A DNA stretch of 22,946 nucleotides from Methylotenera_A sp046594885 (GTDB lineage: Bacteria > Pseudomonadota > Gammaproteobacteria > Burkholderiales > Methylophilaceae), in NCBI GenBank assembly GCA_046594885.1, contig JBKJRD010000015.1, forward strand, positions 1 to 22,946, read 5' to 3'. The position numbers and the translations under genes are program-made. The notes beneath the pieces are model-generated. The model saw only the letters and a program-made list of their open reading frames with translations. It was not told where the DNA came from and searched no databases. Each line of letters begins with the position of its first letter. The stretch's first letter is position 1. Positions 8,758-15,321 of this stretch are shown here, one piece after another.

Positions 8758-10239
8758 CTAATTAAGGTCTAATCCTGCCTGCACCAGTTCTGCCGCACGC
8801 AACACAGCGCGCGCTTTGTTTTGCGTTTCAATCCACTCACTGTGCGGAATTGAATCGGCCACAATGCCAGCCCCTGCCTGCACGTAAAGTGTATTATTTT
8901 TAATCACTCCTGTTCTAATCGCAATGGCGACGTCCATATCGCCGTTAAAGCCTAAATATCCAACTGCGCCAGCGTAAATGCCGCGCTTGCTAGGTTCTAA
9001 CTCATCAATAATTTCCATCGCGCGTACTTTGGGTGCGCCCGAAACAGTGCCAGCTGGGAAAGTGGCTTTAATCACATCAATCGCGTCCATGCCAGGCTTG
9101 AGTTTGCCCTCTACATTGCTCACAATATGCATCACATGTGAGTAACGCTCTATCATCATGTTATCAGTCACTTTGACCGAGCCTGTGACAGCCACGCGAC
9201 CGACGTCATTGCGGCCTAAATCCATTAATTGCACATGTTCTGCGCGCTCTTTGGGGTCGGCTAATAATTCTACTGATAGTGCTAAATCTTCTTCGCGCGT
9301 TTTGCCACGCGGGCGTGTGCCAGCAATTGGGCGCGCAGTCACCGTGCCGTTTTCAAGGCGCACTAAAATCTCAGGTGATGCGCCCACCACATGGTGATCG
9401 CCCATGTCGTAATAAAACATATACGGCGATGGGTTTAAGCTACGCAAAGCACGATACAAAGATAAGGGCGGTGCGCTAAAAGCTTGCGCCATACGCTGGC
9501 TTAATACCACCTGCATAATATCGCCATCTAAAATATATTGCTGTGCGCGAATTACCGCGGCTTTGAAGTTATGTTCGCCAAATTCAGATTCAGCAGTGGT
9601 TTTGGGGCTAGCTTTTGCTTGTGGAATCGCCACGGTATTGCGTAACATTTTGACCAAGTTATTTAAACGATTTAGGCCGTCTTGATAAGCGTTTGCCTGT
9701 GCTGGGTTAACGTATACTATAAAATATAGCTTGCCGCTTAAATTATCCACCACCGCCAATTCTTCAGAAACCATTAACAACATATCAGGCGTTGCAATGG
9801 CATCACATTTTTTGGTGTTAGCCAAACGTTTTTCAATATAACGTACTGTTTCATAACCAAAATAACCCGCCAAGCCACCCGTAAAACGCGGCAAACCTGC
9901 ATATGGTGGCGTTTTAAAGCGAGCTTGATAGCTTTTTACAAAGTCTAGTGGATTAAGACTATCAGATGATTCAATCACCATTTCACCTTCTAGCACTTGA
10001 ACATGGTTGCCATGCGCTACGATGCGTGTTTTAGCTGGCAAGCCGATAATAGAGTAACGCCCAAAACGCTCACCGCCTTGCACGGATTCTAATAAATATG
10101 AAAAGGGTTGATTAGCGAGTTTAAGGTATAAAGAAAGTGGCGTATCTAAATCTGCAAAAGTCTCTAATACAAGCGGTATGCGGTTGTAGCCTTGCGCGTT
10201 AAGCGCGTTGAATTCTGCTTGAGTAATGGTGCTAAACAT
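8758..10239 (-). CDS. trpE: Anthranilate synthase component I
   Basis: TrpE converts chorismate to anthranilate with ammonia from TrpG, the first committed step of tryptophan synthesis. The 493 residues begin with the tryptophan-binding N-terminal domain, including the feedback motif LLES (49-52) and GRYSIIGL. The chorismate-binding domain follows, with PIAGTRPRGK (304-313), LMDLGRNDVGRV (338-349), GAPKVRAMEIIDELE (401-415) and GAGIVADS (456-463). Feedback inhibition by tryptophan is therefore expected. The start is supported by AGGAAA 4 bases upstream of the ATG; this site is the 3' arm of a long inverted repeat in the leader. The gene follows gph on the same strand after 167 bases. The family also includes PabB, but the LLES motif and the trpG-trpD-trpC context favour TrpE. 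Confidence 0.97.
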   Translation of the reverse strand: MFSTITQAEFNALNAQGYNRIPLVLETFADLDTPLSLYLKLANQPFSYLLESVQGGERFGRYSIIGLPAKTRIVAHGNHVQVLEGEMVIESSDSLNPLDFVKSYQARFKTPPYAGLPRFTGGLAGYFGYETVRYIEKRLANTKKCDAIATPDMLLMVSEELAVVDNLSGKLYFIVYVNPAQANAYQDGLNRLNNLVKMLRNTVAIPQAKASPKTTAESEFGEHNFKAAVIRAQQYILDGDIMQVVLSQRMAQAFSAPPLSLYRALRSLNPSPYMFYYDMGDHHVVGASPEILVRLENGTVTARPIAGTRPRGKTREEDLALSVELLADPKERAEHVQLMDLGRNDVGRVAVTGSVKVTDNMMIERYSHVMHIVSNVEGKLKPGMDAIDVIKATFPAGTVSGAPKVRAMEIIDELEPSKRGIYAGAVGYLGFNGDMDVAIAIRTGVIKNNTLYVQAGAGIVADSIPHSEWIETQNKARAVLRAAELVQAGLDLN

Positions 10240-10241
10240 AA

Positions 10242-10367
10242 ATTTCCTAACAGTGTGATTGGTTTAATGGGTGTTGCTGGCAATTATTCACTGGGTTTTT
10301 AGTCCAGTGAATATTGTTTAGCTTCGCCACCATCGCCCATTAAAAGTTTGTTTGTTGTTTAGGAAAT
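10242..10367 (-). promoter_or_regulatory. Structured trpE leader of three nested inverted repeats
   Basis: Read on the minus strand, the leader can fold into one long rod. The outer arms are 10359-10367 with 10242-10250 (9 pairs, and the 3' arm TTAGGAAAT carries the trpE ribosome binding site). The middle arms are 10336-10344 with 10263-10271 (9 pairs), extended inward by about 8 more pairs with mismatches. The inner hairpin is 10304-10313 with 10285-10294 (10 pairs, 9-base loop). No run of U follows, so it does not look like a terminator. Sequestering the ribosome binding site suggests translational control of trpE. I recognise no known riboswitch or T-box motif here. A palindromic mobile element is the main alternative. 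Confidence 0.55.
10247..10333 (-). other. Possible 28-codon upstream reading frame in the trpE leader
   Basis: An ATG at 10333 opens a 28-codon frame with one Trp codon (TGG at 10304-10306, residue 10, within NNIHWTKNPV). Its TAG stop at 10247-10249 lies inside the TTAGGAAAT that serves as the trpE ribosome binding site. A ribosome finishing this frame would therefore stop on the trpE initiation region. It has no convincing ribosome binding site of its own, and only one Trp codon instead of the tandem Trp codons of classical leaders, so it may be a chance frame. Confidence 0.25.
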
Positions 10368-10406
10368 ACATATTAAATGCGTAAAATTGTTAAAAGCACA
10401 TGCTCA

Positions 10407-11078
10407 TTATTCTGCAAGGATTAAATGCACGACTTCACTGAGTTGATTAATCATGGCATCAACCGAAGCGATATCGATACTATACCCCTGATTATAGCCG
10501 TAAGGCACGGCAAATATGAAGCAACCTGCATTGTGTGCTGCGGCAATATCCGTTTTAGAGTCGCCAATTAATACCGCTTGATTAGGTAAAATGGCCAATT
10601 TTTCGCAAATGTAGAAAATCTGGTCAGGTTCAGGCTTCTTTTTTGCCAAGGTATCGCCAGAAACGACGATATCGAAATAAGTTGATAAACCACTTTTTTG
10701 TAATAATGGCATGGTAAAAGCAGCAGGTTTATTGGTAATACAAGCCAGTTTTACGCCAGTTTTTTTTATCAATTGTAACGCTTCGATTACCTGCGGATAG
10801 GGTTGGCTATCAGCCACGTTTTGCGCATAAGCCTTGAAAAATAAAGGCTGTGCAGTCGCTAATAATTCAGGTGACGGCTCAGTATTGAGTTGCTGCGCTA
10901 AACATCGCGTAATTAAAGTGGCAGCCCCTTCACCAATAAAACTTTCGATTTTTTTAGCGGCTAATCTGGGCAGATTCAGCGTCTCTAACATGCTGTTTGC
11001 CGCCGATGCAATTTCTGGCGCGGTGTGAACCAGTGTACCGTCAAGATCAATCAGGACGGCTTTAACCTTATATTTCAT
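10407..11078 (-). CDS. gph: Phosphoglycolate phosphatase-like HAD hydrolase
   Basis: This is a cytoplasmic haloacid-dehalogenase phosphatase. By position and motif pattern it most likely dephosphorylates 2-phosphoglycolate. The 223 residues contain motif I DLDGTLVHT (D11 nucleophile, D13 acid/base), motif II ITNKP (T115), the motif III lysine K148 in KKKPEPD and motif IV IGDSKTD (D173, D177). The helical cap between motifs I and II fits the Gph subfamily. It sits between rpe and trpE on the same strand, the arrangement seen in many beta- and gammaproteobacteria, and this supports the name. Other HAD substrates cannot be excluded from sequence. There is a 136-base spacer to rpe and a 167-base structured spacer to trpE. 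Confidence 0.9.
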   Translation of the reverse strand: MKYKVKAVLIDLDGTLVHTAPEIASAANSMLETLNLPRLAAKKIESFIGEGAATLITRCLAQQLNTEPSPELLATAQPLFFKAYAQNVADSQPYPQVIEALQLIKKTGVKLACITNKPAAFTMPLLQKSGLSTYFDIVVSGDTLAKKKPEPDQIFYICEKLAILPNQAVLIGDSKTDIAAAHNAGCFIFAVPYGYNQGYSIDIASVDAMINQLSEVVHLILAE

Positions 11079-11214
11079 CAGGGTTTAATCAAGTAAATAG
11101 TTTAATAGAATAAATATTAAACAAAATTAGGTGTTAAGTAGCCGTTAAAGACTCAATATGATTGAATAATGCAAGGTACTTAACCACTAAAAACAGTCAA
11201 TTTTTATTCAATAT

Positions 11215-11925
11215 TTAATTAACTGTTGCTAGTGAAGCTCGCATCGCACTGACCACAGTATCGTAACGATTTTTATCATTCTCACCAGGTGCGCCAAAAA
11301 TCGCACTACCCGCTACGAACGTATCGGCACCTGCTTTTGCAATTTCTGCAATATTCATCGCGTTTACACCGCCATCCACTTCAAGCCAAATTTGACGGCC
11401 TGTTTTTTCATAATAAGCGTCAATACGGGCGCGCGCTTGCTTTACTTTTACCAGTGTTTCTGGAATGAATTTTTGACCGCCAAAACCAGGGTTAACCGAC
11501 ATTAACAAAATCATATCCACTTTATCCATTACGTGGTCTAAGTAACTCAATGATGTTGCCGGGTTAAAAACCAAGCCCGATTTACAGCCTAATTCACGCA
11601 CCATAGCCAAGCTACGGTCAATATGGTCAGACGCTTCTGGGTGAAAGGTAATAATATTAGCACCTGCTTTGGCGAAGTCAGGAATAATACGATCAACTGG
11701 TTTTACCATTAAATGCACGTCAATTAACGCACCTAATTTATTGGCGGTTTCGCGGATTGCATCACACACTAAAGGGCCAATGGTTAAGTTGGGCACGTAG
11801 TGATTATCCATCACGTCAAAATGCACAATATCAGTACCAGAGTTAATCACATCTTCAATTTCCTGGCCTAATTTGGCAAAATTGGCAGAAAGAATACTAG
11901 GGGCAATTCTATAAGTTTTATCCAT
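11215..11925 (-). CDS. rpe: Ribulose-phosphate 3-epimerase
   Basis: The enzyme interconverts ribulose 5-phosphate and xylulose 5-phosphate in the pentose phosphate pathway. In methylotrophs using the ribulose monophosphate cycle it also helps regenerate the formaldehyde acceptor (family knowledge; that cycle is not shown in this window). The 236-residue TIM barrel starts with IAPSILSANFAKLG. Its metal and catalytic residues are H36 and D38 (VHFDVMDNHYVPN), H71 (DVHLMV) and D184 (EVDGGV). The phosphate-binding segment is MSVNPGFGGQKFIP (142-155). It is the first gene of the minus-strand rpe-gph-trp block and diverges from hemA across 230 bases. Confidence 0.97.
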   Translation of the reverse strand: MDKTYRIAPSILSANFAKLGQEIEDVINSGTDIVHFDVMDNHYVPNLTIGPLVCDAIRETANKLGALIDVHLMVKPVDRIIPDFAKAGANIITFHPEASDHIDRSLAMVRELGCKSGLVFNPATSLSYLDHVMDKVDMILLMSVNPGFGGQKFIPETLVKVKQARARIDAYYEKTGRQIWLEVDGGVNAMNIAEIAKAGADTFVAGSAIFGAPGENDKNRYDTVVSAMRASLATVN

Positions 11926-12119
11926 GGTGGCTATCCAATATTTCCTATGTCGACAATTTTTATAAGATTATTTAATTAACTGTAACGAATGACAGTGATA
12001 AGCCGTTATTTTAACGCCATTTTGACCTTTTAGGCCATTTGCCATGCATAACATCAGTGAATTTTATCCACGCATCCATTATGCAATTGATAGATGCATG
12101 GTTTTAAATGACGTTAATC

Positions 12120-12156
12120 TTACTCATATGATGAATGAATTGGTAAAATAGCGGCA
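12120..12156 (+). promoter_or_regulatory. Candidate promoter for a leaderless hemA transcript
   Basis: An extended -10 element, TGG then TAAAAT (12144-12149), lies immediately before the hemA start, with a weak -35 candidate TTACTC (12120-12125) 18 bases upstream. A start 7 bases after the -10 falls on the A of the hemA ATG at 12156. No ribosome binding site is visible before the ATG, which agrees with a leaderless message. The assignment is by eye only. Confidence 0.45.
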
Positions 12157-13415
12157 TGCAGCTTTATACAATTGGTGTTAATCACACCACTGCCCCACTC
12201 TCTATCCGCGAGCATGTTGCGTTTAATAACGACAATTTACGCCATGCGTTAAGCGATTTAACCGCACAAAATGTGGCGGAAGCCGCTATTTTATCCACTT
12301 GTAATCGCACCGAAATTTATGTGCAATCTGCAACGTCTGAACCTGTTTTGAATTGGTTGGCGCAATATCACCGCTTAGATTTTAAGCATATTCAGCCTTA
12401 CACCTACACGCTGAGTAATGAGGATGCAGTCAAACATGCGTTTCGCGTGGCTTGTGGTTTAGATAGCATGGTACTGGGTGAGCCGCAAATTTTGGGTCAG
12501 TTTAAGCAATCGGTAAAAGTAGCGCAAGATGCAGGCACGCTGGGTATTTTGCTGCACAAACTGTTTCAACGCACCTTTGAAGTGGCCAAAGAAGTACGCA
12601 CCAATACCGATATTGGCGGCAGTTCAATATCCATGGCGGCGGCTGCGGTTAAATTAGCCCAACGTATCTTTGGCGACATTAGTAATCAACAAGTATTATT
12701 GATAGGTGCAGGTGAAATGATTGAACTATGCGCAGACCATTTTGCTGCGCAAAAGCCCAAATCAATCACCGTTGCCAACCGCACAATTGAGCGTGGCGCA
12801 CAATTAGCAGCAAAAATCGCCGCACAAAATATTAACGCAGAAGCGATTTTACTCAACGATTTGCCCGCCCGTTTTGCCGAATTTGACATTGTGATGACCA
12901 GCACTGCTAGCCAATTGCCGATTGTGGGTTTAGGCATGGTAGAGCGCGCGATTAAAACGCGCCGTCATCGCCCCGTATTAATGGTCGATTTGGCCGTGCC
13001 GCGTGATATTGAGCCAGAAGTGGCGCAATTAGATGATGTGTTTTTATACACGGTGGATGATTTAGCGCAAGTGGTGAGTGACGGCATGGAAAATCGCCAA
13101 ACCGCAGCGCTTAATGCAGAGATGATTGTGGCGGCGCGCGTTGAAGGTTTTATGCAGTGGCTTAAAAAGCGCGATGCCGTACCCACCATTAAAGCCCTGC
13201 GATATCAAGCCGAGGCAATCCGCATCAATGAGTTAGAAAAAGCACTTAAGCTAATTCAAAAGGGTGAAAACGCGGCTATTGTGTTGGATATGCTCAGCAA
13301 CGCGCTGACCAATAAATTTTTGCATGCGCCTAGCCATGCCTTAAATGCTGCACAAGGTGACGAACATGCCAGACTAGAACAGTTATTGCGCCAGCTATAC
13401 CATATTAAAGGCTAG
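12156..13415 (+). CDS. hemA: Glutamyl-tRNA reductase
   Basis: The enzyme reduces glutamyl-tRNA to glutamate-1-semialdehyde with NADPH, the first step of the C5 route to tetrapyrroles. It has 419 residues. The N-terminal MQLYTIGVNHTTAPLSIRE is diagnostic. The catalytic cysteine is C49 in STCNRTEIY, the conserved GLDSMVLGEPQILGQ is at 101-115 and the NADPH-binding LLIGAGEM is at 181-188. The C-terminal dimerisation helices are present. The start fits the family exactly although no ribosome binding site precedes it. In many relatives hemA is followed directly by prfA; here a toxin-antitoxin pair separates them. The downstream heme gene hemB is elsewhere in the window on the other strand. Confidence 0.97.
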   Translation: MQLYTIGVNHTTAPLSIREHVAFNNDNLRHALSDLTAQNVAEAAILSTCNRTEIYVQSATSEPVLNWLAQYHRLDFKHIQPYTYTLSNEDAVKHAFRVACGLDSMVLGEPQILGQFKQSVKVAQDAGTLGILLHKLFQRTFEVAKEVRTNTDIGGSSISMAAAAVKLAQRIFGDISNQQVLLIGAGEMIELCADHFAAQKPKSITVANRTIERGAQLAAKIAAQNINAEAILLNDLPARFAEFDIVMTSTASQLPIVGLGMVERAIKTRRHRPVLMVDLAVPRDIEPEVAQLDDVFLYTVDDLAQVVSDGMENRQTAALNAEMIVAARVEGFMQWLKKRDAVPTIKALRYQAEAIRINELEKALKLIQKGENAAIVLDMLSNALTNKFLHAPSHALNAAQGDEHARLEQLLRQLYHIKG

Positions 13416-13452
13416 CTAGTTCAGATTAGCACCAGTTAGGCTGCGCCCCTAG

Positions 13453-13484
13453 TTGAAATTGCCGTCAATTTATACCATAATGGT
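13453..13484 (+). promoter_or_regulatory. Candidate promoter and operator of the toxin-antitoxin pair
   Basis: TTGAAA (13453-13458) and CATAAT (13476-13481) are separated by 17 bases and form a good sigma-70 style promoter. The -10 lies inside the palindrome ACCATAATGGT (13474-13484; 5-base arms, one central base). A palindrome over the -10 is the usual place for autoregulation by a ribbon-helix-helix antitoxin. The antitoxin start follows at 13510 with AAGG upstream. Confidence 0.5.
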
Positions 13485-13509
13485 TTCTTTACGGTTTTAA
13501 GGTTTTTAT

Positions 13510-13755
13510 ATGGCAACTTCTATCACACTTAAAAATATTCCAGATCATGTTTATAACAGCCTACGTGCCGCCGCTGATGCGCATCATCGTAGCTTAAATG
13601 GTGAAATTATTGCTTGCTTAGAACAAAGCTTGTTGCCGCAAAAAAGCAATGCGCAAGAACATCTGGCCAAAGCGCGTGAAATAAGACTTGCGCTCGCACC
13701 GCTTACATTTAACGCAGATGACATCGCTGAAGCGATTAAACAGGGTAGAGAATAG
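13510..13755 (+). CDS. FitA-like ribbon-helix-helix antitoxin
   Basis: The 81-residue protein is the antitoxin partner of the following PIN-domain gene. The first 45 residues form an Arc/FitA-type ribbon-helix-helix: SITLKNIPDHVYNSLRAAAD, then HHRSLNGEIIACLEQ. The strand binds DNA as a dimer and the helices give the dimer core. The C-terminal part (about 60-81, FNADDIAEAIKQGRE) is the usual toxin-binding tail that blocks the nuclease site. AAGG lies 7 bases before the ATG. The stop is 12 bases before the toxin start. The pair probably represses its own promoter through the palindrome at 13474-13484. FitA and VapB names are used interchangeably for this class, so no symbol is given. Confidence 0.9.
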   Translation: MATSITLKNIPDHVYNSLRAAADAHHRSLNGEIIACLEQSLLPQKSNAQEHLAKAREIRLALAPLTFNADDIAEAIKQGRE

Positions 13756-13767
13756 CGACTTATTTCT

Positions 13768-14178
13768 ATGATTGTTGTAGATACCAACGTAATAGCCGCC
13801 CTTTATCTACCCGGTGAGAGCTCTACCTTTGCCGAAATTTTATTTACGCAAGATTCTGACTGGGTAGCGCCTTTGCTGTGGCGTAGCGAAATGCGTAATA
13901 CGCTCACCAAGTATTTGCGTGCAGGATTAATGAGTTTAGAGCAGATTTATCAAATTCAGCGCGAGGCAGAAGATTTATTGTCAGGCAACGAATATCAAGT
14001 TAATAGCCTAGACATACTCAAGCTAGCAGCAACCAGTCAATGTTCCGCTTACGATTGCGAGTTTGTGGCGCTAGCACGCTATTTACAATGTCAATTAATT
14101 ACGCAAGATAAACAAATTTTGGCACAGTTTCCGCAACATACAACTGCCCTAAAAAATATAGAAATTAGACATATATGA
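13768..14178 (+). CDS. vapC: PIN-domain toxin (VapC/FitB family ribonuclease)
   Basis: This is a 136-residue PIN nuclease, expected to cut RNA when freed from its antitoxin; VapC proteins often cleave tRNAs or rRNA (family knowledge). The four acidic metal-binding positions appear intact: D5 (IVVDTNVI), E41 (LLWRSEMRNTL), D96 (SAYDCEFVALA) and D114 (LITQDKQIL). The length is normal and no break is seen, so the toxin is probably functional. Its TGA overlaps the prfA ATG as ATGA (14175-14178), so translation of the essential release factor gene may be coupled to it. The pair is inserted between hemA and prfA. Base use does not obviously differ from its neighbours by eye. Confidence 0.9.
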   Translation: MIVVDTNVIAALYLPGESSTFAEILFTQDSDWVAPLLWRSEMRNTLTKYLRAGLMSLEQIYQIQREAEDLLSGNEYQVNSLDILKLAATSQCSAYDCEFVALARYLQCQLITQDKQILAQFPQHTTALKNIEIRHI

Positions 14179-15257
14179 AACCCAGCATGATTAGAAAGCT
14201 CGCTACTTTAAGCGAGCGCTTAGAAGAATTAAATCGCCTGATGAGCAGTGAAGGTGTGACCAATAATATGGATAATTATCGCAAAATTACCCAAGAGCAC
14301 GCCGAAATCACGCCAATTGTGGAGCAGTATCATTTATATGAACAGGCCGAAGCTGACATCAAAGAAGCGCAAAACATGTTGAGCGACCCCGACATGAAAG
14401 AGTTTGCACAAGAAGAAATTGATAATGGCAAAGCAACTTTAGAAAAAGTAGAACTGGATTTACAGAAACTATTATTACCAAAAGACCCGAATGATGATAA
14501 AAACATCTTCTTAGAAATCCGCGCAGGCACGGGTGGTGATGAATCGGGCTTATTTTGTGGCGATTTATACCGCATGTATAGCCGCTATGCCGACCGCCAA
14601 AAATGGAAAGTCGAGATTATGTCGGCTAATGAATCAGAAGTGGGCGGTTATAAAGAGATTATCGCCAAAATAGAAGGCTATGGCGCGTACTCTAAAATGA
14701 AATTTGAATCTGGCGTGCATCGTGTGCAACGGGTGCCAGATACCGAAACGCAAGGCCGCATTCACACCAGTGCGTGCACGGTAGCCGTGTTAGCAGAGGC
14801 AGACGAAATTAACGATACGATTATTAACCCTGCCGATATTCGCATTGATACTTACAGAGCATCGGGCGCAGGCGGTCAGCATATCAACAAAACCGATTCC
14901 GCTGTGCGCATTACGCATGCACCGACTGGCATTGTGGTGGAATGCCAAGAAGGCCGCAGCCAGCATGCCAATAAAGCGCAGGCTTTAGCCGTTTTAGCGG
15001 CGCGCATTAAATCGAAACAAGTAGATGCGCAAAATAGTGCAATCGCCAGTGAGCGCAAAAGTTTGATTGGCAGTGGCGATAGAAGTGAGCGTATTCGCAC
15101 CTATAACTATCCACAAGGCCGCATTACCGACCACCGCATCAATTTAACTTTATATAAAATTGATGCGATTACCGAAGGTGATATGGATGAGTTGATTGGG
15201 GCGTTATCGGCAGAACATCAAGCCGATTTATTGGCGAGTTTGGGTGAAGATAATTAA
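14175..15257 (+). CDS. prfA: Peptide chain release factor 1
   Basis: RF1 recognises UAA and UAG stop codons and triggers release of the finished chain on the ribosome. It has 360 residues, the normal length. The stop-codon reading tripeptide is PDT (188-190, in RVQRVPDTETQGRIHTS), and the peptidyl-tRNA hydrolysis motif GGQ is at 233-235 (SGAGGQHINKT). The start is supported by the family N-terminus MKPSM, although it overlaps the toxin stop codon by four bases and lacks a clear ribosome binding site. The GGQ methyltransferase gene prmC, which often follows prfA, is not present; prfA instead ends facing ntrC across 64 bases with no evident terminator. Confidence 0.97.
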   Translation: MKPSMIRKLATLSERLEELNRLMSSEGVTNNMDNYRKITQEHAEITPIVEQYHLYEQAEADIKEAQNMLSDPDMKEFAQEEIDNGKATLEKVELDLQKLLLPKDPNDDKNIFLEIRAGTGGDESGLFCGDLYRMYSRYADRQKWKVEIMSANESEVGGYKEIIAKIEGYGAYSKMKFESGVHRVQRVPDTETQGRIHTSACTVAVLAEADEINDTIINPADIRIDTYRASGAGGQHINKTDSAVRITHAPTGIVVECQEGRSQHANKAQALAVLAARIKSKQVDAQNSAIASERKSLIGSGDRSERIRTYNYPQGRITDHRINLTLYKIDAITEGDMDELIGALSAEHQADLLASLGEDN

Positions 15258-15321
15258 GCAATTAAAAGCTTGGCAAACAATACTTAACCTACAAAAAACA
15301 TCAAAAAATATTCACAGATGT

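Noticed and set aside
10299..10340. 13-codon frame MGDGGEAKQYSLD in the trpE leader
   Set aside because: No ribosome binding site, no Trp codon, start buried in a stem; it overlaps another frame that ends more suggestively.
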